Part shown: piece by piece, positions 26,560 to 35,234 of the stretch
How positions within the stretch are numbered: position 1 is the first letter of the stretch
Layout of the letters: each line of letters begins with the position of its first letter
NCBI GenBank assembly: GCA_020831775.1
Contig: JAFIFZ010000036.1
Coordinates: forward strand, 123,255 to 187,254
Direction of reading: 5' to 3'
Length of the DNA: 64,000 bases
DNA from: Phycisphaerales bacterium
GTDB lineage: Bacteria > Planctomycetota > Phycisphaerae > Phycisphaerales > UBA1924
The notes under the pieces: generated by a model
What the model was told of the DNA's origin: nothing
Databases searched by the model: none
Seen by the model: only the letters and a program-made list of their open reading frames with translations
Translations under genes and position numbers: made by a program

Positions 26560-28359
26560 TCAGCCGCCCGAGGCCCACTTGGCGAGCTTGGTCTTCGACC
26601 AGGTGTTGACGCACTGGTCCGGGCCGAGGCGTCCGCGCCGGGCTGTCAGCACGCCGTAACGGAGGTTGTCGAAGTCGGCCCGTGTGTGGGCGTCGGTGTT
26701 GATGGCGATGAGGCACCCCGCCTCAACCGCGGCGAGCACATGCGTGTCGCGGAGATCCAGACGCATCCAGTGCGCGTTGATCTCAAGGGCGACCCTGTGC
26801 TCCTTCGCGGCCGCGAAGAGCTCGTCCATCGCCGGCTCCAGCCCCTTGCGACGGTTGATCAGGCGACCGGTCGGATGGCCCAGCACGCGGACCGCCGGGT
26901 GCTCGATCGCCTTGAGCAGGCGCTTGGTCGCGACGCCCGGCTCCTGCGAGAGCGCGGCGTGCGGACTGGCGACCACGAAGTCCAGCTCTTCGAGCACATC
27001 GTCGGGGTAGTCCAGCGAGCCGTCGGCGAGGATGTCGACCTCGCTGCCCGCGAGAATGGTGATCTTCTTGCCGAAGCGTTCGCGGGCCTGTTCGATGGCG
27101 CTTCTCTGCTTGCCGAGGCGTTCGACGCTGAGGCCGTTGGCCTGGATCGCGCTCTTGGAGTGGTCGGTGACGGCGATGGTGTGGTAGCCCCGGTCGATCG
27201 CTTGTTGGATCAGTTCGTCGAGGCTCATGCTGCCGTCGGATTCGGTGGTGTGGGCGTGCAGTTCGGCCTTGATGTCGTCGACCGTGACGAGCTTGGGTGC
27301 TTCCTTGAGGTCCATCTCGCCCCGGTCCTCGCGGAGTTCGGGCTCGACATACACGAGGTCGAGGGCTTTGAAGACGGATTGCTCTGTGTCGCCCGCGACA
27401 GGTTTCTCGCCCCGTTCCTGCGGCGGCTTCTTGTCTTTATCGTCCTCGTCGGCCTTATAGAGGCCGTACTCGTTGAGGGTCATGCCTCGCTTGATCGCGC
27501 GTTCGCGCATGCGGACATTGTGCTCTTTGCTTCCGGTGAAGTAGAGCATGGCGGCGCCCCACGACGCCTCGGGCACGACGCGGAGGTCGACCTGCACCGC
27601 CGGCGCGGCGTCGGAGAGCTTGCCCCAGCGGTCGGCGTCGGTTTCGAGCGTGTGGCGGACAGAGCTCTTGGTCTTGCCGCTGGCGAGGACCTGCAGCACG
27701 CCCGGCAGCGAGGTGAACGCCTTGTGGGTCGACGCGGGATCGTCGGCGACGGCGAGGATGTCGATGTCGCCGATGGACTCCTTGCCGCGCCGGAGCGAGC
27801 CGGCGAACGCGGCCTTCTTGACGCCCTTGACCTTCAATATCTGTTCGACGATCGCCTCGGCGACGGGCATCGCAACGCCGATGTTCAGCCGCTGCCCGCT
27901 GGACTTGCTGAAGGCGATGGCGGCCTTGATGTTCTCGACGGTCTTCTTGCCCATGCGGGGCAGGTCGAGGATCGAGCCGTCCTCGATGCTCTTTTCGAGC
28001 CCGGCGAGATCGGTGATGTTCTTTTCCTTCCAGAGCAGGGCGACGGTCTTGGGCCCCAGGCCCGGGATCTCCAGAAGGTCGAGCAGGCCCTCGGGAACCT
28101 CTTCAAGAAGTTCCTTGTGCTCGGTGATCTCGCCGGTCTCGTGAAACTCGGCGATCTTCTCGGCCATCTTCTTGCCGATGCCCTCGATCTCCGTCAGGGC
28201 GCCGGGGTCGGAGGCGAGTTCGGAAAGGTCGCGGGGCTGGTCGCCCACGACGCGTGCGGCCTTGGCGTACGCGTTGACCCTGAACCGGTCGGCGCCGGTC
28301 AGTTCCAGCAGGCTCGCGATCTGTTCCAGGCGCTGGGCGAGGTCGGCGTTGAAGCTCAT
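26560..28359 (-). CDS. polX: DNA polymerase X family protein with PHP domain
   Basis: 599 residues. The N-terminal helix-hairpin-helix region (LTEIEGIGKKMAEKI, LLDLLEIPGLGPKTVALL) is followed by the nucleotidyltransferase palm: FAGSLRRGKESIGDIDIL holds the GS motif and the metal-binding DxD, and VQVDLRVVP the third Asp. The C-terminal PHP domain has intact metal ligands: ELHAHTTESDGS, VTDHS, AGSEVDIL, ASPHAAL and INTDAHT, so 3'-5' exonuclease or phosphatase activity is expected. Bacterial PolX works in base-excision and gap-filling repair. The start overlaps the stop of the upstream HTH gene by 4 nt, so the two are translationally coupled. Confidence 0.95.
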   Translation of the reverse strand: MSFNADLAQRLEQIASLLELTGADRFRVNAYAKAARVVGDQPRDLSELASDPGALTEIEGIGKKMAEKIAEFHETGEITEHKELLEEVPEGLLDLLEIPGLGPKTVALLWKEKNITDLAGLEKSIEDGSILDLPRMGKKTVENIKAAIAFSKSSGQRLNIGVAMPVAEAIVEQILKVKGVKKAAFAGSLRRGKESIGDIDILAVADDPASTHKAFTSLPGVLQVLASGKTKSSVRHTLETDADRWGKLSDAAPAVQVDLRVVPEASWGAAMLYFTGSKEHNVRMRERAIKRGMTLNEYGLYKADEDDKDKKPPQERGEKPVAGDTEQSVFKALDLVYVEPELREDRGEMDLKEAPKLVTVDDIKAELHAHTTESDGSMSLDELIQQAIDRGYHTIAVTDHSKSAIQANGLSVERLGKQRSAIEQARERFGKKITILAGSEVDILADGSLDYPDDVLEELDFVVASPHAALSQEPGVATKRLLKAIEHPAVRVLGHPTGRLINRRKGLEPAMDELFAAAKEHRVALEINAHWMRLDLRDTHVLAAVEAGCLIAINTDAHTRADFDNLRYGVLTARRGRLGPDQCVNTWSKTKLAKWASGG

Positions 28360-28820
28360 GCGTCGATCGTACCGCCGGGCCCGCGCCCCTCACCGGATCC
28401 ATCGGCGCGATGGGGCGAGGCGTGCTCGTGCGCCCCGGAGAGCCGGGGTCGGTGGTGCGTCGGGATGCCGAGGCGTCGGTCCTGCTCGTCGAGGCGGTCC
28501 TGCAGGCGGTCGACCATGTTTTCCAGGGCCTCGACGCGGGCGAGCAGTTGTTCGACCAGCGGGCCGAGTTCGTCGGGCCCGGCGCCGGCGAGGCGCGAGG
28601 CGCTGGTCGCGGCGTACATCGGTCCCTCCCCCGAGACCAGCCAGTGCAGGTTGACGCCCAAGCCGCCCGCGAGCTTTTCGAGAAAGCCGAGGCTGGGGGT
28701 GCTGCCCCGCATGTAACGCCGGGCGGACTCCTGGTGCACGCCGGTGATCTCGGCGATCTCGCGCATGGAGCGAGAGCCGACCACAATCTTGAGCCTTGCC
28801 TGAACGCCTGAATCTGTCAT
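28356..28820 (-). CDS. HTH (XRE/CI-type) DNA-binding protein overlapping polX
   Basis: 154 residues. A phage-repressor-like helix-turn-helix covers about 12-60: SMREIAEITGVHQESARRYM then GSTPSLGFLEKLAGGLGVNL and HWLVSGEGP. A leucine-heptad segment follows (LVEQLLARVEALENMVDRLQ), likely for dimerisation, and a His/Gly-rich tail ends it. The stop overlaps the polX start. Upstream, TATCCT (28830-28835 on the minus strand) ends 9 nt before the ATG with no Shine-Dalgarno, suggesting a leaderless transcript. It could be a regulator of its own operon with polX, but no operator is seen. Confidence 0.75.
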   Translation of the reverse strand: MTDSGVQARLKIVVGSRSMREIAEITGVHQESARRYMRGSTPSLGFLEKLAGGLGVNLHWLVSGEGPMYAATSASRLAGAGPDELGPLVEQLLARVEALENMVDRLQDRLDEQDRRLGIPTHHRPRLSGAHEHASPHRADGSGEGRGPGGTIDA

Positions 28821-28928
28821 CTGAGATCAAGGATAGTGCATCGGCTTTCGCATCGGAAGCGCCGGATTGTGAAGAAAATCTGATCGGACGCCGCCTGCCT
28901 GATCGCCGCCAGCCCGAGGCGTTTGGGC

Positions 28929-31055
28929 TCACCCGACATCGGCGAGGCCGAGGGCCTCGCCGTGGGCCTTGGCCACGCGTCGGCGCAGCAGGGCCTCGTC
29001 CGGGGCGTCCAAGGCGGCAGAGCGGCGGATCCAGTCTGCCGCGTCGCGCCGGGCCATGGTCAGGAGTTCGAGGTCTCGGACAAGATCCGCTACGCGGAAA
29101 GGCGCAGCCCCGGACTGGCGCGAGCCGAAGACCTCGCCCGGACCCCGGATTTCGAAATCTTTTTCGGCCAGCTTGAACCCATCGCTGCTCGATGCGACCG
29201 CCTGCAGCCTCGCGACCGCGTCGTCGGTGGTGGGGGCGCCGATGAGCACGCAGAGGCTCGGCGTGTCCCCGCGACCCACGCGTCCGCGGAGCTGGTGGAG
29301 CTGGGCGAGGCCGAAGCGTTCGGCGCTCTCGATGATCATCATCGTCGCCTCTGGCACATCGACGCCGACTTCGATGACGGTTGTGGCCACAAGGGCCTGG
29401 ATCGCGCCGGTGCGGAACTTCTCCATCGTCGCTTCGCGGTCGCGGGGGTGGAGCTGGCCGTGCAGCACGCCGATCTCGACGCCCCGCCACTCGCCCTGAG
29501 CGAGTTCCTTGGCGAGGGGTTCGACGGCGGCGGTCTCGGTCGAGCCCTGCTCGATCGCAGGGGCGACGACGAACGCCCGCTCGCCCTTGTCCAGGCGTTC
29601 GCGGGCGTACCGGTAGACCTTGGTGCGCTGATCGGGCGTGACCAGGCGCGTCTTGATCTCGGTGCGGCCGGGCGGCTTGCGGTCGATCGTCGAGACATCA
29701 AGATCGCCGAAGAGCGTGAGCGCCAGGCTGCGCGGGATAGGCGTCGCGGTCATCACGACCATGTGCGGCGTCGAGCCCTCGTCGTCTTCCTTGGCCCGCA
29801 GCATCGCCCGCTGGTGGACGCCGAAGCGGTGCTGCTCGTCGATGATCGCGACGCCCAGCGACTTGAAGCGGACGCGGTCGGTCAGGAGCGCGTGCGTGCC
29901 GATGAGGATGTCGATCCGCCCCTCGCGCAGGTCTTCGAGGATGGCCGTGCGATCCGCGGCGCTCTTCGCCCCAGTCAGCAGGCCCACGCGGACCTTCGAG
30001 CCCTCCAGCATCCGGCCGATCCCGGCGGCGTGCTGCTCGGCAAGGATCTCGGTGGGGGCCATCAGCGCCGCCTGGTGCCCGCCGGCGACCGCCATCAGCA
30101 TCGCGTAGAGCGCGACAACCGTCTTGCCCGAGCCGACATCGCCCTGCACCAGCCGGTTGGTCGGCACTTCCCGGGTGAGGTCGGCGACGAGCTCGCTGAG
30201 CACCTTGTCCTGCGATGGCGTCAGCTCGAAGCCGAAGCGCGAGCGGATGTGCTTGTCGATCTCGGCCGAGTGTTTCAGCGCCGGGGCGCGCAGGGCGGTG
30301 CGCAGGTGCGCCCGTTTGAGCTGCACGCCGAGCTGGAAGAGCAGGAGTTCGTCGTACGCCAGGCGCCTTCGCCCGCGCGGTGCGTCTTCTTCGTCGTCAG
30401 GAAAGTGCGCCAGGCGGTACGCCTCGGCCAGCGACGGCATCCTCCGCTCGCGCAGGAAGTCCTCGGGCAAATGGTCCTCGATGACCTCGATCGCGCCAGG
30501 CAGGACGCTCTGGGCGACTTTCTCGATCCGCGCGGAGTTGATCCGTTCGCTGGCGGGGTAGACGGGACGGACGCGTTCGTCCTCGGGCGGCGCCTCTTCG
30601 CCCTCGGCGTCGAGGCGTTCGACCCTGGCGTTGGCGATCTGGAGGCCGGGGCCGCGCTGTTTGGTCTTGCCGTGCACGCGGAGGCGGTCGCCCACGCGGA
30701 CCTTGTCGCGCATGAAGGGCATGTTGAACCAGACGAGGTCGAGGCGACCGTCGCCGTCCATCAGCACGGCTTCGTATCGCGCCTTGCGCCCCCGCCCGGC
30801 CAGACGCGTCGCGGTGATCGTGCCTCGCGCCGAAACGATCCGGTCGGGCTCGAGCTCGGCGACCGGGGCCTCCGCTTCGTGGCGTTCGTAGCGCATCGGC
30901 AGGTGGGTCAGCAGGTGCCAGACGCGGGTCAGCCCGAGCGAGGCCAGGTCCTGCGCGAGCTTCGGACCGACGCCCGGCTGTTCGGCCAGCGGCGCCGAGA
31001 GCAGCGGGTGGGGGGCGTCCGAGGCACGACCGTCCTGGCTCGCTGTCTCGCTCAC
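28929..31055 (-). CDS. recG: ATP-dependent DNA helicase RecG
   Basis: 708 residues from the GTG at 31055, which overlaps the stop of the DUF971 gene by 4 nt; the longer open frame is shadow of that gene. An N-terminal wedge/OB domain (LTRVWHLLTHLPMRYERHEA; SARGTITATRLAGRGRKARY) precedes the helicase core: motif I GDVGSGKTVVAL near 309, the DEQH box in IIDEQHRFGVHQR near 406, motif III MTATPIPRSLALTLFGD and motif VI QLRGRVGRG. RecG reverses stalled replication forks and branch-migrates Holliday junctions. Length and motifs are normal. Confidence 0.95.
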   Translation of the reverse strand: MSETASQDGRASDAPHPLLSAPLAEQPGVGPKLAQDLASLGLTRVWHLLTHLPMRYERHEAEAPVAELEPDRIVSARGTITATRLAGRGRKARYEAVLMDGDGRLDLVWFNMPFMRDKVRVGDRLRVHGKTKQRGPGLQIANARVERLDAEGEEAPPEDERVRPVYPASERINSARIEKVAQSVLPGAIEVIEDHLPEDFLRERRMPSLAEAYRLAHFPDDEEDAPRGRRRLAYDELLLFQLGVQLKRAHLRTALRAPALKHSAEIDKHIRSRFGFELTPSQDKVLSELVADLTREVPTNRLVQGDVGSGKTVVALYAMLMAVAGGHQAALMAPTEILAEQHAAGIGRMLEGSKVRVGLLTGAKSAADRTAILEDLREGRIDILIGTHALLTDRVRFKSLGVAIIDEQHRFGVHQRAMLRAKEDDEGSTPHMVVMTATPIPRSLALTLFGDLDVSTIDRKPPGRTEIKTRLVTPDQRTKVYRYARERLDKGERAFVVAPAIEQGSTETAAVEPLAKELAQGEWRGVEIGVLHGQLHPRDREATMEKFRTGAIQALVATTVIEVGVDVPEATMMIIESAERFGLAQLHQLRGRVGRGDTPSLCVLIGAPTTDDAVARLQAVASSSDGFKLAEKDFEIRGPGEVFGSRQSGAAPFRVADLVRDLELLTMARRDAADWIRRSAALDAPDEALLRRRVAKAHGEALGLADVG

Positions 31056-31420
31056 GCCGAAGCGCCCGGGGGCGGGTCGCCCGGCTGCTGCTTCTGGCGC
31101 TCCGGGTCGATCTCGCGCAGGTACTTCCAGGAATAGATGCCCGTGTCGTGACCGTCGGAGAAGCGGATGCGGATCGCGTAGTTGCCGACGAGCTCGGCCG
31201 ATTCGGCGACCATCTCTCCCGAGCCCCCGCCTCCCGACGAACTGGGCAGGACTGTGAGCGGGTTCTTCTGCATCTCTTCGCGGAGGTGGCGCATGTCGGC
31301 CGAGGGGGACATCCGCCGGAGGTAGCGGATCGAGTAGTACGACGCCGTGCCGTCGGCCCACTGGATCGCGAGCCCGCGGTCTTTCTTGAGGTCGAGATGC
31401 ACGGGCGTGTCGGGGTCCAT
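31052..31420 (-). CDS. DUF971 domain protein
   Basis: 122 residues. The domain is the gamma-butyrobetaine-hydroxylase N-terminal-like fold: VHLDLKKDRGLAIQWADGTA, SYYSIRYLRRMSPSADMRH, then ELVGNYAIRIRFSDGHDTGI and YSWKYLREIDPE. Such short DUF971 proteins are widespread and have been linked to iron-sulfur or metal handling, but the role is not settled. A Ser/Gly-rich loop separates the two halves. Its stop overlaps the recG start, so recG translation probably depends on it. Confidence 0.85.
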   Translation of the reverse strand: MDPDTPVHLDLKKDRGLAIQWADGTASYYSIRYLRRMSPSADMRHLREEMQKNPLTVLPSSSGGGGSGEMVAESAELVGNYAIRIRFSDGHDTGIYSWKYLREIDPERQKQQPGDPPPGASA

Positions 31421-31532
31421 GGTCGGGTCCGGGTGGCTATGCTCGCGCGAGTGTAGGGGACGGCCGGCACCCGATCAGCCGTCCACATCGGACGACGCGA
31501 CCAGATGACCCGATAGACCACGAGGCGTGACG

Positions 31533-32402
31533 ATGACCAAGGCCGCCGTTTTCGCAGACCAGCTCGCCGATGCCCTCGACCGCTCGGGCTCGCCCGTCTG
31601 CGTCGGGCTCGACCCCGTCGCCGAGCGCCTGCCCGCCCGAGTCCGCGAGGGGCGCTCGCCGGTCGACGCGATCGAGGTCTTCTGCTGCGGCGTGATCGAG
31701 GCGATCGCCGGCGCTGTCGGCGTCGTCAAACCCCAGTCCGCCTGCTTCGAGCGGTACGGGCCCGAGGGCGTCGGCGTGCTCTGGCGGGTGATCCAGCGGG
31801 CGCGGGAGGCGGGGCTGATTGTCGTGCTGGACGCCAAGCGGGGCGATATCGGCCTGACCGCCGGGCACTACGCCGCGGGGATCGCCGCCAGCGGCGCCCA
31901 CGCCGTGACGGCCAACGCCTACCTCGGCGCAGGAACACTCACGCCCTATCTCGATGAGGGGCTGGGCGTCTTCGCCCTGGTGCGGACAAGCAACCCCGAG
32001 GGCGACGCGATCCAGGGCGCCAGGCTCGACGACGGGCGGAGCGTCGCCGAACTGGTCGCGAGCGAGCTGGCGGAGTTCGGCCGGGCCCACACCGGGGCGC
32101 GTGGGCTCAGCGCCGTAGGGGCGGTGGTCGGGGCGACCAAGGCGGCCGACGCCGCGGCACTCAGGGTCGCCATGCCCGACCAGGTCTTCCTCATCCCCGG
32201 CTTCGGCGCCCAGGGCGGCAAGGCGAACGACCTGCAGGCGATGGTGCGTCCGTCCGCCAAAGCCGCGTGCGAGAAGGGCGTGCTGGTGACGGCGAGCCGC
32301 TCGGTGATCTACCCAGAGTCTGAGGGCGGGCGATGGGAAGACGATGTGAGAGACGCGGCGATCGCGATGCGGAGCGAGGTGAACGCGGCGTTGAGGATCT
32401 GA
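31533..32402 (+). CDS. pyrF: Orotidine 5'-phosphate decarboxylase
   Basis: 289 residues. The ATG at 31533 is preferred over an in-frame GTG at 31527 because GAGG sits 7 nt before it. The TIM-barrel enzyme converts OMP to UMP in pyrimidine synthesis. The strand SPVCVGLDPVAERLP and the catalytic block VVLDAKRGDIGLTA (Lys near 104) identify it as the longer type 2 (mycobacterial-like) OMP decarboxylase; LIPGFGAQGGKANDL near the end holds the phosphate loop. A possible -10 (TATGCT, 31438-31443) lies about 90 nt upstream. It is the only pyrimidine gene in the window. Confidence 0.95.
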   Translation: MTKAAVFADQLADALDRSGSPVCVGLDPVAERLPARVREGRSPVDAIEVFCCGVIEAIAGAVGVVKPQSACFERYGPEGVGVLWRVIQRAREAGLIVVLDAKRGDIGLTAGHYAAGIAASGAHAVTANAYLGAGTLTPYLDEGLGVFALVRTSNPEGDAIQGARLDDGRSVAELVASELAEFGRAHTGARGLSAVGAVVGATKAADAAALRVAMPDQVFLIPGFGAQGGKANDLQAMVRPSAKAACEKGVLVTASRSVIYPESEGGRWEDDVRDAAIAMRSEVNAALRI

Positions 32403-32427
32403 ACACCGAGGCGGATTCCCGCCCCCC

Positions 32428-32466
32428 TGACGCCGATCCCTGAGCGCAGCGAAGGGTCGGGTCTTC
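32428..32466 (+). repeat. 39-bp inverted repeat, left copy
   Basis: This element matches the reverse complement of 33800-33838 at 38 of 39 positions by eye (one G/A difference). It begins TGACGCCGATCCCT, has a GCGCAGCGAAGGG centre and ends GTCGGGTCTTC. Together with the right copy it encloses a single exported-protein gene. Confidence 0.85.
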
Positions 32467-32484
32467 CGGCGAAGCGCGACGGGA

Positions 32485-33693
32485 CTACCGCTCACGATTC
32501 ACGGTGCGCCATGTGAATACCTCGACCTTCCGCCAGTCGATTCGATCGGGTCCGGCAAGTAGCGTGTCGATGTCCGCGACCGCAACGCGGTCCCCCCGGC
32601 CGAGCACCGCGGCCGTTCCGCCGTCGGGCCGCTCCTGCTGCGCGAGCAGCACGATCGAATTGTCGATCTCTCGGTCCAGCAGGATGCGAGCGGTATCAAT
32701 CTCAACGACGACAAGCCTCGTCTCGTCGATGAGCAGTGCGAGCCGTTCCGTGTCGATGGCGGCCACGCGGAACCGGCGGTACGCCCACGCGAGCGGGGAC
32801 GGTTCTTCGCGGTCTACGAGGTCACCCGCATCAAAGAGTTCAAAGCCATCACCGATCACGACCGTGTTGCCTGTGAACCAGATCGGACGCCTCGACGGCG
32901 TGTGCAGACCGATGAGAATACCAAAGTCCTGTACACGTTCGACGGTCCAGTCGCCGTCTTGGCGCGAGATTCGGCCGAATCCCCTGTTGTAATCGGCGTA
33001 TTCAAGCGAACCGTCAACCAGATCGGCGATGCAGTGGACAAAGAAAGTGTCGTCGCTCTCCCAAAGCACCGGACCGAACGCTGCCCAAGACATCGGGATG
33101 CGGGTCATGTCTCCAGTGTCAGGGTCGAGGAAGACGATCTGAAGCGGCAGCGTGTCTTTGAAGTGACGGGACATGTCGACGAGTACTATTGTCTCGCCGT
33201 CAGGCGAGTAACTCATGTCGACCGGCATGACGAAATCCCCGAAGTCATTCTCGATCTCGTGTTCTCGGATCGGCTCGAACTCGATGATTGAACCTGGATG
33301 TTGAGAGATCGAACGGATCGATATCGGCGAGCTATCCAGAGGATATGTGTGGGCGATCACCTCGCCGTCCGGGGAAAGCGCTTTGGCGTCCATGAGGTGA
33401 GAAGGGAATCCGATCGGAGCGTGAAAGCTCGGGCTTTCGTCAAGAACCAGAAGGCCTCCGTACTCGATCAGGTTGTTGCGAACAAGCGCGACCCTGGCGA
33501 ACAGTCGATCCCCGCCGACCTGAATCCTCGAGTCAGACACAAACTCGAATTCAGGCGCTGCCGCTTGCTCACGCTCGCGAGCCTCGGCGGCGGGTTCTGC
33601 GGCTGCCCCGCAATCGGCGATCGTCGCGAAGGACAGGCCTGCGGAGGTGATCGCGAACAATCCGAGCACAAGCGAAGCGGCTTTGGCAGTCAT
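32485..33693 (-). CDS. Exported protein, probable beta-propeller, unknown function
   Basis: 402 residues; ATG with GAGGAA 7 nt upstream. The N-terminus is a signal peptide (LVLGLFAITSAGLSFATI) leading to an Ala/Glu-rich stretch. The rest is beta-rich with repeated WD/TolB-like phrases such as DAKALSPDGEVIAHTY, DMSYSPDGETIVLVDM and IVFLDPDTGDMTRIP, suggesting a propeller. The GC content is visibly lower than in the neighbours, and one of the rare ACGT tetramers (32935) lies inside. The gene is enclosed by a nearly perfect 39-bp inverted repeat (32428 and 33800), which suggests acquisition or movement as a unit, although no transposase is present. Confidence 0.75.
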   Translation of the reverse strand: MTAKAASLVLGLFAITSAGLSFATIADCGAAAEPAAEAREREQAAAPEFEFVSDSRIQVGGDRLFARVALVRNNLIEYGGLLVLDESPSFHAPIGFPSHLMDAKALSPDGEVIAHTYPLDSSPISIRSISQHPGSIIEFEPIREHEIENDFGDFVMPVDMSYSPDGETIVLVDMSRHFKDTLPLQIVFLDPDTGDMTRIPMSWAAFGPVLWESDDTFFVHCIADLVDGSLEYADYNRGFGRISRQDGDWTVERVQDFGILIGLHTPSRRPIWFTGNTVVIGDGFELFDAGDLVDREEPSPLAWAYRRFRVAAIDTERLALLIDETRLVVVEIDTARILLDREIDNSIVLLAQQERPDGGTAAVLGRGDRVAVADIDTLLAGPDRIDWRKVEVFTWRTVNRER

Positions 33694-33799
33694 CGTGGGT
33701 TCCTCGTCGTCGCCCGCCTCGGCGGCGTGCTGCCCAGACTACCACAACCGAAGACAGCGTCGAAGGGCATGAGCTAGATCGTGCAGGATCCTCGCGACA

Positions 33800-33838
33800 G
33801 AAGACCCGACCCTTCGCTGCGCTTAGGGATCGGCGTCA
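33800..33838 (-). repeat. 39-bp inverted repeat, right copy
   Basis: Reverse complement of the element at 32428, with one mismatch. Within each copy CCCT and AGGG could pair as a small hairpin. It lies in the 453-bp gap between the exported-protein gene and the UVR gene, where no gene was found. Confidence 0.85.
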
Positions 33839-33888
33839 TTCGCCAGCGCTCGAGGGGCTCGGCGGTCCGTGTTGCCATCGCCCCGGCG

Positions 33889-33929
33889 CAAAAACAACAG
33901 GCCGCCGACTGCAGAAGAGCCGGCGGCCT
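33889..33929 (-). terminator. Intrinsic terminator, probably for the UVR-motif gene
   Basis: On the minus strand AGGCCGCCG, a 13-nt loop and CGGCGGCCT are followed by a T-rich stretch (TGTTGTTTTTG). It lies about 220 nt after the stop of the UVR gene; the interval between shows no gene. Confidence 0.65.
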
Positions 33930-34146
33930 GAGAACAGTGAGCGAGTCTGGGGAGGAGAGGGACACGGGTCCAGCCCGATAGGTTCCGATAATGTTGACGG
34001 TGGTATAGAGCCCGTCCGGGCCTTCGGCCGCCGTCGTATCCGTAAAAGGTAACGCCGGTTCCGCCGGGTGCCAGCAGATTGGCGGGAATTCTGTTCTCGG
34101 CCCGTGTGGGGGGCTCGGCAGGCCCCGTCGGCGCGGGGCCGGCCGC

Positions 34147-34950
34147 TCAGATCTGCCCGCCGTCTGTCCTCGGGGCCCGGCCGGGCTGGTCCTCGCCGAG
34201 GTTGCGGAGCTCGTCGCGGAGGATGGCCGCCAGCTCGTAGTTCTCCTGCTCCAGGGCCGACTGGAGGCGCTGTCGCAGCTCGGCCCGCTGGCTGACGGGC
34301 AGCTTGGGCAGGAGGGATTCGCGCATGTCGCGGAGCATCGCGACCTCGTTGGACTGCTCGAAGAGCTCGGGGTGGCCCGTCTTGTCGAAGTGCTGGCGGA
34401 GGGCCTCGATCCCCTGCTCGATGGCGACGACCGCCGCCTTGGGCTCGTTGTCGCGCAGCGACTGGCTGGCCATCGCCCGGGCCCGGACCATCATGATGTA
34501 GGGGCGGAAGGGTTCGAGCTCCTGGATCAGGGCCTCGTTGGTTGCGTGTTCTCGGACGAAGTCGAGCACCCGCAGGTTCCGCGTCGCGTCGCGGACCACG
34601 CCCTCGTAGTCCTCCAGGGCGAGCAGTGCCATGTAGCGGTGGTAGTACTGGGCGGCCTCTTCGCGCAGAGCGCGGACATCGCGCTCGTCGAGGGAGAAGG
34701 GTTCCTCGGCGTCGACCTCGTCGGGCGGGGGCTCGGCGCCGTCGGCCCGGGCCTCGTAGTACTCCAAGAGGGAGCCGTAGCCGAAGGGCTGGTGCCCGTC
34801 GGGCCGGCCCTCGACCTCCATCTGGAGGATCCCGAGGTCGAGGCGTATCTGGATCTTTGGATCCTGATTCTTCCCCTTGATGAGCCTGACATTGAGGCGG
34901 CCGGGCTGGTAGGGCCACTCCGACAGGATTTCCGACAGGTCGGGGTTCAT
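34147..34950 (-). CDS. UvrB/UvrC (UVR) motif protein
   Basis: 267 residues from the ATG at 34950. The N-terminal half is unassigned ([40 protein letters not shown]), the middle is helical ([20 protein letters not shown]), and the C-terminus holds a UVR motif ([20 protein letters not shown] then RDELRNL), the helical hairpin by which UvrB and UvrC, or ClpC and McsA, contact partners. Proteins of this layout recur in planctomycetes; the partner is unknown. CATACT (minus strand, 34960-34965) ends 9 nt before the ATG with no Shine-Dalgarno, so the message may be leaderless. It is divergent from the sigma factor gene. Confidence 0.75.
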   Translation of the reverse strand: MNPDLSEILSEWPYQPGRLNVRLIKGKNQDPKIQIRLDLGILQMEVEGRPDGHQPFGYGSLLEYYEARADGAEPPPDEVDAEEPFSLDERDVRALREEAAQYYHRYMALLALEDYEGVVRDATRNLRVLDFVREHATNEALIQELEPFRPYIMMVRARAMASQSLRDNEPKAAVVAIEQGIEALRQHFDKTGHPELFEQSNEVAMLRDMRESLLPKLPVSQRAELRQRLQSALEQENYELAAILRDELRNLGEDQPGRAPRTDGGQI

Positions 34951-35172
34951 GTCGCTCACAGTATGGATGGAATCGGCGATCGGGCGCACTGATCCGCAAG
35001 ACGCAGGGTCTTGTTTGGTCGCGGTGGTTTTCCGGACGGGTTCAGATCTCCCCAGAACACCCGGCCCTCCCAGCTTCACGCCCTCCCGGGGCAGGGGGGT
35101 TGACGGCCGTCAAGCGGGGAAGTTCAGGCGTCGATGGAACCGCCGGAACGAGCGAATCGGATCGGAAACTTG

Positions 35173-35201
35173 CTGACACGGGCGCGATCCTGCAGTATGT
35201 T
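35173..35201 (+). promoter_or_regulatory. Sigma-70 promoter of the sigma factor gene
   Basis: CTGACA (35173-35178), a 17-nt spacer and TATGTT (35196-35201) lie 33 nt upstream of the chosen GTG start. It is one of the best -35/-10 matches in the window. Confidence 0.6.
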
Positions 35202-35234
35202 ATTGGATGGACTCGCCCGGAAGGTGGTAGAACA

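Noticed and set aside
32428..33838. Classical insertion sequence
   Set aside because: Inverted repeats are present but the enclosed gene is an exported propeller-like protein, not a transposase, and no target duplication was seen.
33836..34999. Long minus-strand frame overlapping the UVR gene
   Set aside because: Arg/Pro-rich shadow of the 34147-34950 gene in another frame.
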